A stretch of 64,000 nt of DNA, from assembly GCA_016190145.1 (NCBI GenBank), contig JACPRD010000173.1:1-64000 (forward strand), given 5' to 3'. The DNA comes from Planctomycetota bacterium. GTDB lineage: Bacteria; Planctomycetota; MHYJ01; WSZJ01. The notes below the pieces were generated by a model. That model ran no database searches and was not told where the DNA came from. It saw only the letters and a program-made list of their open reading frames with translations. The translations under genes and the position numbers were made by a program. How positions within the stretch are numbered: position 1 is the first letter of the stretch; every line of letters begins with the position of its first letter. Positions 52,301 to 57,352 of the stretch are shown here, piece after piece.

Positions 52301-54432
52301 TCGATCCCGAGGACTGGCTGACCGGGGACGGAGCGGAGGATCCCGAAGACGAGGAGCCCGAGGACTTCTCCGACGACGAGGATGACAGCGAACTCCCCGG
52401 AGACGTGGACGAATTCGAGCACCCGGACGGAGATCTCGCCCCGGAGGAAGCTGAAGCTCCTCCCGAAGAGGCCGGCGAATCTCCCTCGTCTTCCGGACCT
52501 CCCGCGGGCGGCAACTCCGTCGCCGTCCAGCAGCGCCAGACCGACTGGTACTGCACGAACCGTCCCAACATCAACGCGCGGTTCCAGCTCCCGGCCTGGC
52601 TCAAGAAGCTGAAACTCGACAAGCCCGGCACCCCCGAATACGACGCGGCCGTGAAAAACCTGCTCGAGAAATACCGGAAATCGGGAATCGACACTTCCGC
52701 GCTGGAGAAGTTCCAGCAGGCCCTGCGGCGCAGGGCCGGATCCCTGCAGATGCCCGACGAGCTGCCGGGCTTCTTCGAGTCGCTCGGCCTTGCCGGCCCC
52801 AAACCGAAGAACGAGGCCGAACTCAAAGAGATGCGTGAGAAGGTGCTCGCAGGCGTGGACTCGTGGTACCTCCGCCTGCTCTCCTCCGGAGACCCCAAAC
52901 TCATCGCCGAGGGCCTGAAAGCCCGCGGCGAGGCCATCGGCCAGTTCGACAGGGCCATGCAGGATTCCGCCGAGGCCGCCATCTCCGAGATCAAGGGCAA
53001 CCAGAAGCTCGTCGAAGACGTGCTGTCGGCCGTGCCCCACACGAACCTCGCCATGTTCGTCGCCACGTGGAACGAAAAGGAAAGCCTGTCGGGCGAGGAA
53101 ATCACAAAGGTCGGCCGCTTCGTGAACGGCGTCTTCGCCCTGGGCTGGGGCGTCGGGAAACTCTTCCAGAACCCGCTCGTCCGCGGCGGACTCAGCTCGA
53201 TCGGAAACAAGTCCCTCGTCATGGGCCAGCGGGCCCTCTCACGTCTGGCGGCGCGGCTGAAACTGCCCGAGGGGAAACTCCGGGACAGCCTCACCTTGCT
53301 GAGAAAAGGGCTCGAGAACCTCCGGGGCCGCATCAACGGCGGACTCGAGGGACGCCTCGCGAAGGCGGCCAGCGGTTTCGCGAAGTCGCCCGCCGGGCAG
53401 GCGGCGAAGCGCGCGGCGCAGCAGGACGCGGCCCACGCGGAGCGACTCCTTCACCGCATCGCGCAGGCGAACGCGGCCGGCGACAAGCGCCTCTACCGCC
53501 AGCTCGTCCTCCAGCTCCAGACGAACAAGACCGCGCAGGCCCTTCTCAATTCGGCCAAGTACGCGCCGAGATTCCGCTCGATGCTCGACAAGACTCACCG
53601 GGCGTTCGGGCGGCTGACGGACCGCGAGGTCACGCGCCAGGTGCTGGTCGCGGCGCGGAACGGCCAGGGGGAAGCGGGGGCCGCGTTGCAGCGCATCCTG
53701 AGGCGAAACCCGGGGATGAAGGCCGGGGACGTGATGCTCCGGGCGCGCACGGTGACGGGCGTCAAGGCCGGCATGTACGGGCGCGACCGCGACGTCGTGT
53801 ACCAGTGGGTGACCCGCGACGGACGGGTGCTCGGGGACGTGCACCACGGGATCACGGGCCCGGTCTACGACGCGTCGCTCCGCAGGCTGACCGGGCGCAC
53901 CGCCCAGGAGCTCGACCACCTCGTGACCAGCCGCTGGCACCCCGAGGCGTATAACCCGGGCCGCTTCCGCGACCCCCGCAACGCCGAGAAGGTCATCTCG
54001 GAGATCATCAGCGGCAAGCGCGCGGGTCACCTCGCGCGGCCGCAGGACCTCCGGGACACCGTGATTCACAAGGGCCGGCACTGGTTCGGGCAGGCGGCGG
54101 CCGGCGGGGCTCAGGGGAACCGGGCGATGGGCGAGGGAATGCGCCAGGCGATCAAGGACTACGAGCGCCACGTCGCCGGCTACCTGAAAAACCGCGGCCT
54201 CGACGCCGCAAAGGCACTTCCTCCGCGCCTCAAAAACGGCCTCGACGTCTTCCGGAAGGTCCAGGACGGGCTTCTCGACGGATCCTGCACGGTGGAGCAG
54301 GCGCAGGTGATGCTCAGGGCGCTGGGCCGCGCCGGGCGCTCGAAGACCCCCGTGACGCCGCAGACGATCGTGGACGACCTGGGACACTACGTTGAATTCA
54401 TCAACAAGTGGGGGCTTCACGCCGGAAACTAA
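46357..54432 (+). CDS. Giant secreted multidomain protein, possible polymorphic-toxin carrier
   Basis: About 2,691 residues. The TTG at 46357 follows AAAGGAAGG and opens a signal peptide (TLAPLMALLSLAAVARAE); an ATG at 46282 is an alternative. In order: CarboxypepD_reg-like domains (about 30-310); five repeats of about 110 residues (330-900), each ending in [IV]-x-[QE]-W-D-D; an Ig-like domain (IVVDRPGEGQVVESEAPVSV, about 1,000-1,080); beta-rich regions; DxNGDGxxD calcium-type motifs near 1,430-1,470; a CARDB-like domain (1,610-1,715); and two Ig-like domains. A strongly acidic linker of about 150 residues precedes a 620-residue helical C-terminal part. It ends in GDVHHGITGPVYDA and ELDHLVTSRWHPEAYNPGRF, which might be a toxin domain. 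Two small genes follow at once. Function unproven. Confidence 0.85.
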   Translation: MRNHLRTLAPLMALLSLAAVARAETPRVAPGPFVVNLASEADGKPVAMVAVRLGGRMATSDHTGAAVFDGVPAGDYVLEIAHPGFDREKRGVRLPAGARDPLGVRLTPTVLAPVKGQAVLDGDGRAVAGVRLLLEPLAVRAAVQGPCAFASGWDGQFSVPALPAGKYRLRATAWGCRPREIEVEIKTGMEALTVAMMRAAKAEDLDVTVLDAESGAPLNGARVVLAEAWPRGIIAEGRTDGAGKFVAAGTPVGQLNWETELPAPADGSLPPSKVAVTRGAWTAQAEIEGYEPREVAWRPGEERVVRLHRVRRVVEQEPNDDAATARIVTPGATMECKFGKAGDHDCFRFRMPFPGKIRLQATRPADVWMRVILQAVDGTKLAEWGVSAADATPLESDWVDDGEYVLLIRQWDDNLASTGSALIRLSCAPAPDPGEPNDAPSVARLLLPGQEARGWVCPAGDDDLWRFEMKRPGHVRFITPAHPLWKRMAILDSNGKQVAERGVAGNVADLTACLMPGEYFLRIIQWDDNAASLAPWSARMEMIEDDGVDDTENGLRAARPLELGALAGTTIFPEGDRDTWVVSVPGPGRLHVGLSRSLDIWMRLSVLDSRGNARAETGVAAAAGELTADTQGPETLFIQIRQWDDDKGSTNPFLVSTWFEPSDEMEALGRNDAADAATPVELGEVLRGTLHPDGDEDWFLVVADHAGALRLHGIRQDGPWSRLQLFDARLRQVGETGLTQGPQPFDWAVPVLAGQYYVRVVEWDDRKGVPFPYELRVDLDRVEPGETEPLASDPVRALKKGEAQSYFIDQSGDRDTFVFDIGEAGKFRVRVRRPEAVWVRALLTDDRTGEQISEWGVTVGEMVSQEAEAKGPTRYRLVLRQWDDDKAAPGPGYLVVDTEDRAVAGETVSGAADPCDPTLVTFARRAVPGMARAARVDLDADGNGTLDAQVPPEGGATFRYSSEGLHRATAFLQAENGCVTRVSFWVEAIGPAERRGIRIVVDRPGEGQVVESEAPVSVRAISFSGTRIAGVSATVDGKALPANYTAPYRIEVPWRTLGGGEHVLTVTATDTAGEKATVRRTFRLSEYFGLLPLDGAALSGNSVRVTWTGGSFGPAIVRFRPRGTADWKQVTGESGRDRAVSIPDLEAGVPFEIQPLGGAEPGPVRTVTRVKGLAFGRARYGANIRRDYDQKVMVSVRNHADKPLQVTLVCGKPSTADLLVSFVGEGSEDRPVELGSGEEREFTLVFSAQDAVHPLFRVPLRISSGDAFSDETEIEVNVHLPEVKLEWEGAGLSERGYGLRLRLTNKGDGLTDLAVRCDGDDLTVSPAVEHGIFPAGAAMEFVVLPHLREGFRRAEGTVTAGAVGKEASHKVSVALKDGEQVYRVWVTPGGAGMDPDQADLMRARLMSAAYLSPAYVDWSKGSDPADTNGDGSPDRWTVVDRLERIRWVGDDTDGDGKVDQARGDVGLDGQFDWAGIRGEKGWEETNLADAWLEMGFQLRGPVESYKPHDVDLVLNDKLVGSLKNTLPQGNFRFRIPASAFTWGADGSPEGNAIGIRSRHLPGGHYAVTSDFRMKIQLTGTMAYVVAGSPEEAQKKIGETPGLSTEGADFSLASQEIVLVGPSPLKAGDVVRVTVPVRNLGALAGHAVPVAVFREDPGSRPIELSRAVVDEVPAGAAATAEIPVRMGAGTWNLKVVVDPERVLPDLDRDNDSGTILVNVAGAVTKPEVKVLEPAEGARLEDTVAKVRAEVSGSRADIRADRGPWKPLVVAGGACSTAILLQPGPHALSVRVLDAAGNPAEATVNVTVAVATPEARIVEPADGATIDARAVEVRIAFPEGTALASVRVNGGPWKRAFPNDGVAAAEVELTFGPCLIEAMIVNARGVRAMASCRVTCTKQREEGDGPSGPGTGTGDGDVDVDGFGPVDEFGNDGAPTADGEGGDDEPEPPADELPPDEGPQPLDDEAMKGLDEEEQAEDTDDETLDPEDWLTGDGAEDPEDEEPEDFSDDEDDSELPGDVDEFEHPDGDLAPEEAEAPPEEAGESPSSSGPPAGGNSVAVQQRQTDWYCTNRPNINARFQLPAWLKKLKLDKPGTPEYDAAVKNLLEKYRKSGIDTSALEKFQQALRRRAGSLQMPDELPGFFESLGLAGPKPKNEAELKEMREKVLAGVDSWYLRLLSSGDPKLIAEGLKARGEAIGQFDRAMQDSAEAAISEIKGNQKLVEDVLSAVPHTNLAMFVATWNEKESLSGEEITKVGRFVNGVFALGWGVGKLFQNPLVRGGLSSIGNKSLVMGQRALSRLAARLKLPEGKLRDSLTLLRKGLENLRGRINGGLEGRLAKAASGFAKSPAGQAAKRAAQQDAAHAERLLHRIAQANAAGDKRLYRQLVLQLQTNKTAQALLNSAKYAPRFRSMLDKTHRAFGRLTDREVTRQVLVAARNGQGEAGAALQRILRRNPGMKAGDVMLRARTVTGVKAGMYGRDRDVVYQWVTRDGRVLGDVHHGITGPVYDASLRRLTGRTAQELDHLVTSRWHPEAYNPGRFRDPRNAEKVISEIISGKRAGHLARPQDLRDTVIHKGRHWFGQAAAGGAQGNRAMGEGMRQAIKDYERHVAGYLKNRGLDAAKALPPRLKNGLDVFRKVQDGLLDGSCTVEQAQVMLRALGRAGRSKTPVTPQTIVDDLGHYVEFINKWGLHAGN

Positions 54433-54779
54433 GCGGGTCCGGCTCCTCCGGCGTGCCGGCTCCGAAGAAGGTCGCCAGCCCTTCCGCCAGCCACGCGGCT
54501 CTGGATTCGCCGCCGGTACCGGCGCTGGACATCGAGCCGCAGGCGAGAAAGGAAGGACCGCGGAACGCCGGCTGGAACGCGCTCGTCGTGCTTCCGCCGC
54601 ACACCGAGCAACTGAAGACGGGCAAGGCGGCCGTGGGGCTTCCGGTTTGGCACCTTCCGGAGTGCGTTGCACGCTCCCTGGAGGCGTCGATCCTCGGCAC
54701 GATGGAAAAAATGCCGCTGAACATGAAGACCGCCGACGTGTGGACGGGATGGTTCGACGGGCTGGCGGGGCTGAAATAG
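54408..54779 (+). CDS. Small protein overlapping the giant gene, possible immunity gene
   Basis: The 123-residue frame begins at a GTG 25 nt before the end of the giant gene, in another frame, and ends at 54779. The N-terminal 40 residues are low-complexity Ser/Ala/Pro, while the rest (NAGWNALVVLPPHTEQLKTG, then VWHLPECVARSLEASILGTM) looks like real protein. An internal start is possible. A gene overlapping the 3' end of a giant secreted protein is the usual position of an immunity gene. That is inferred only from layout. Confidence 0.5.
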   Translation: MGASRRKLSGSGSSGVPAPKKVASPSASHAALDSPPVPALDIEPQARKEGPRNAGWNALVVLPPHTEQLKTGKAAVGLPVWHLPECVARSLEASILGTMEKMPLNMKTADVWTGWFDGLAGLK

Positions 54780-54788
54780 GTAATCGTC

Positions 54789-55058
54789 GTGAAGGCGCTC
54801 GCCTGGACGCCGCCCCGTGCGTCCGGCAAAACGCTCTCGCCGGGCTCGTTCGGCGGCGAGGCCCGCGTCTATCGGCTTTCGGACACGGCGTACCTCGGAG
54901 GATTCGCGTTTTCCGCGCAGCAGGACAGCAATGCCGTGACCGCATTCGCCGGCCGGGAACAGTCGTACGTCGAGATGGACTTCGACAATTGCGTGCGCGC
55001 CGCGTTCGCCGCGGAGATCCGAAAGCCCTTCCCCGACGCCCAGACCGAAATCCGGTGA
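54789..55058 (+). CDS. Small protein of unknown function downstream of the giant gene
   Basis: The 89-residue protein starts 9 nt after the preceding stop at a GTG or nearby codon. The segments RVYRLSDTAYLGGFAFSAQQ and QSYVEMDFDNCVRAAFAAEI read like compact alpha/beta protein. No family is recognised. Its spacing makes it part of the same operon as the giant gene and the 54408 gene, so it could be a second immunity-type or accessory protein. Confidence 0.5.
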   Translation: MKALAWTPPRASGKTLSPGSFGGEARVYRLSDTAYLGGFAFSAQQDSNAVTAFAGREQSYVEMDFDNCVRAAFAAEIRKPFPDAQTEIR

Positions 55059-55087
55059 CCCACCCGATCGACTTCCACGATATCGGC

Positions 55088-55124
55088 GGAGCCGCGATTC
55101 CCGCGAGCAAAGATGGGCGGCTCC
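55088..55124. terminator. Candidate hairpin after the giant-gene operon
   Basis: GGAGCCGC (55088-55095) and GCGGCTCC (55117-55124) pair perfectly around a 21-base loop, 30 nt after the stop of the 89-residue gene. There is no T-run. A weak candidate for the operon's 3' end. Confidence 0.3.
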
Positions 55125-55207
55125 CTCCTGGGCGAACTTCGCGAGTGGGAAGGGGGGCGAGCTGTATGATCACCGCATCCGATGCCCCGCAAGCCCCGCC
55201 GTCCTGA

Positions 55208-55773
55208 GTGAGCCGCATGTTCGCAGAATCCGCGTACATCTTCCGCCACGCCTTGCTCCGCGACGCCGCGTATCAGCTTCAACTTCCCCGTGACCGCGCG
55301 CGGCTGCACCGGATCGCGTTTGCGCTGATCGAAGGAGCGGCGGGAGATCGCGCGCCGGCGCCGCCGGCCTTCGACGAACCCTGGGCGCCAATTCCGCCCC
55401 ACGGAACCGACGCGGTCGCCGAGGAACTGGCCGGACACGCGGCCCACGCGGGCATGGCCTCTGAACGGAAGCTGTACATGGGCCGCGCGGCAATCCGGGC
55501 AGGTCTGCAGTTCCGGAACCTGGCCGCGGAGAGCCTCTGGCGGGACCATGCCGCCGCCTCGACCGGCGCCGAGCGGGGCGAATCTCTCCGGCGCGCCGGC
55601 CTCGCGGCCCTCGTCGCAGGCCGCACCTCCGCGGCCGAACCTCTTCTCGACGCCGCGACGGCGCGGCGATCCTGCGCGAGCTCCGCGACGTTCCGGCGCT
55701 GAGGCAGGTGACGGCCCGGGTGAAGAAAACGTGTGAGCAGGCCGGGGTGGCGGCGGAGGAGATCTTGTTGTGA
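55208..55773 (+). pseudogene. Damaged copy of the TPR-associated FRHALLRDAAYQLQ family
   Basis: The first 155 residues (from the GTG at 55208 or ATG at 55217) align with the start of the 41.7-kb protein: FAESAYIFRHALLRDAAYQL, then RARLHRIAFALIEG. After LLDAATA the frame fails. In another frame the sequence continues AAILRELRDVPALRQVTARV and CEQAGVAAEEILL, which matches the C-terminus of the 41.7-kb protein (WRTGAAILRSLGDT to CGKAGIAPF). So the TPR block has been deleted and the ends joined out of frame. A short product of about 160 residues could still be made. Confidence 0.7.
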
Positions 55774-55911
55774 ACCCCGCGGCGGCTCGCCACGGTCGCG
55801 GCTCCCCATGTCTCCGCGTCGACGCCCTTGTTCGCGCTTGCTTGAGCCCTTCCAAAGGTCCAGAGTGGCCGTTCGTGAGACGCTCCCACCCCGCAGGCCC
55901 CGTCGACCCGC

Positions 55912-55977
55912 GCGGATCGCCCCCCGGTGGACGATCCGGGCAGGTGCATGGCGAAGGCCCGGCGACCGGCGGCATCG
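55912..55977 (+). repeat. 65-bp direct repeat, copy 1
   Basis: The block beginning GCGGATCGCCCCCCGG and including GATCCGGGCAGGT, GGCGAA and CGGCGG is repeated with about 80% identity at 56811-56875. The two copies flank the coiled-coil gene at 55982-56803. The block includes the near-palindrome GATCGCCCCCCGGTGGACGATC. Confidence 0.65.
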
Positions 55978-55981
55978 AGGC

Positions 55982-56803
55982 ATGAAGCACGTCCCCCTGA
56001 TCCTGTCCCTCGCTTCGCTGGCGGTCTGCGCCGCGCTGTTCATCCAGGTGCGCGCGCTCCGGAATGAGCAGGCGAGCCGGCCGGCCGCGGAGCCGCGCGC
56101 GCGGGAAGAGGCCGCGGCGGACGCGCCGCGGAAGGACGCACCGGAAGACCGCGCGCTGGAGGACAAGCTCGACGCGCAGGCGGCGTCGATCCGCGCGATG
56201 CAGGAGGAGTTCGCTTCCCTCCAGGAGAAACTCAAGGGACTGAAGGTCTCGCGGAAGCCCGCGGGGATGCCGGCCGGAGGCGAAGAGGCGCGCCGGCGCG
56301 AGCCGCTCCAGGTCGGCCAGGAGCCCTCGAAGGAGATGCTGGAGGCGCTGGGGCTGGACGCGCTGGGCGAGGCGGCGCTCAGGCAGGCGCTGAAGGACGA
56401 AGAGGCGCGGATCATCGACGGTCTGCGCAAGTGCTACCTGGAGATGGTCGATCCCGCGGACCACCGGCTCGAAGACCGCTCCGGGCAGGAGATGATCATG
56501 GCGCTTGCCAACAAGCTGAAGCCCGAGATGGCCGAGGTCGATAACCTGCCCGACGAGTCCAGGGAGAGGCTCAACCGCCAGGAGATCTCCATCGAGGAGC
56601 TTCTCGGCGAGGCCAACCGCATTTCCCGCGTCGCGCGCATGCTCCACGCCGCGCGCGTCGCAACGTACGACGATCTCGCCCGGCGTCTCACGCCGGAGCA
56701 GATCGCAGCCCTCAGGAAGAACGACCTCCCCGAGGGGACGTTCAAGTGGCCCAACGACGTGGACCTCGAAATCGGGCCCGCGCCGCCGGATTTGAAGAGG
56801 TAA
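55982..56803 (+). CDS. Membrane-anchored coiled-coil protein of unknown function
   Basis: The 273-residue protein has an N-terminal membrane anchor (VPLILSLASLAVCAALFIQV). A charged linker follows, then a coiled coil (about 55-90, KLDAQAASIRAMQEEFASLQ) and a helical C-terminal domain with MVDPADHRLEDRSGQEMIM and YDDLARRLTPEQIAALRKND. The last segment resembles EF-like helical repeats without calcium ligands. Family unknown; the layout suggests a periplasmic, membrane-tethered protein. The gene is framed by two copies of a 65-bp direct repeat. Confidence 0.75.
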   Translation: MKHVPLILSLASLAVCAALFIQVRALRNEQASRPAAEPRAREEAAADAPRKDAPEDRALEDKLDAQAASIRAMQEEFASLQEKLKGLKVSRKPAGMPAGGEEARRREPLQVGQEPSKEMLEALGLDALGEAALRQALKDEEARIIDGLRKCYLEMVDPADHRLEDRSGQEMIMALANKLKPEMAEVDNLPDESRERLNRQEISIEELLGEANRISRVARMLHAARVATYDDLARRLTPEQIAALRKNDLPEGTFKWPNDVDLEIGPAPPDLKR

Positions 56804-56810
56804 GCCCGCT

Positions 56811-56875
56811 CCGCATCGCCCCCCCGGAGGGCGATCCGGGCAGGTCCAGGGCGAAAACCGCGCGGCCGGCGGTGC
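56811..56875 (+). repeat. 65-bp direct repeat, copy 2
   Basis: Second copy of the block seen at 55912-55977 (CGCATCGCCCCCCCGGAGGG, then CGATCCGGGCAGGT), starting just after the stop of the coiled-coil gene. Confidence 0.65.
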
Positions 56876-56921
56876 GGAGGGCGGTGTTGAAGTTACCATT
56901 GTTTGGCGAAGGGGAGATGGC

Positions 56922-57335
56922 ATGCAGGACAGCGGGACAGGGAATGAGAAGTCGGTGGCCGATCGCCTCGCGGACGCCTTCCATCGCCGGGACATGGAGG
57001 CGATGGCGGCTCTCCTCGCGGAATCCGCCACGGCGCAGGTCCTCGGCTCCCCATTCCCGGAAGAATCGGGCGCCGCTTCCATCGCGAAGACGTCGTTTCC
57101 TTACCTGCTTGACGACGCGCACGAGCCGCTCTTCGCGGAAGCACGGAGCCTGAAAAACGAGGAATGCGTCCTGCTCCGTCGAAAACGGGATGGCGCCCTG
57201 GATGTCCTTCTCCGGCTCCGGCTCGACGCGGGGCGGATCGCGCGAATCGAGTACCTGGTCACGGGATTCCGCCGCGAGGACATGCTCGCGCTCGTGGAAT
57301 CGCTGGGAATCCTGGTCGCCGCACCGCAACCATGA
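56922..57335 (+). CDS. NTF2/SnoaL-like protein
   Basis: The 137-residue protein opens with VADRLADAFHRRDMEAMAAL followed by LAESATAQVLGSP, the usual first helices and strand of the SnoaL/NTF2-like fold. It ends in beta-strand segments (LDVLLRLRLDAGRIARIEYL). Such domains also occur at the C-terminus of some ECF sigma factors, and truncated sigma DNA is present at 60.4 kb, but no direct link is visible. The ATG follows a GGGGAG site. Substrate or partner unknown. Confidence 0.65.
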   Translation: MQDSGTGNEKSVADRLADAFHRRDMEAMAALLAESATAQVLGSPFPEESGAASIAKTSFPYLLDDAHEPLFAEARSLKNEECVLLRRKRDGALDVLLRLRLDAGRIARIEYLVTGFRREDMLALVESLGILVAAPQP

Positions 57336-57340
57336 ACCGG

Positions 57341-57346
57341 TAGAAT
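57341..57346 (+). promoter_or_regulatory. -10-like element of the 57353 lipoprotein gene
   Basis: TAGAAT lies 6 nt before the ATG at 57353, with no ribosome site between. Only 17 nt separate the two genes. Confidence 0.45.
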
Positions 57347-57352
57347 CCCTGC

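Noticed and set aside
49606-53040. A 1,144-codon minus-strand frame and an overlapping Ser-rich one within the giant gene
   Set aside because: Both mirror the acidic, Gly-rich coding strand (the acidic linker becomes a Ser run) and carry no domains.
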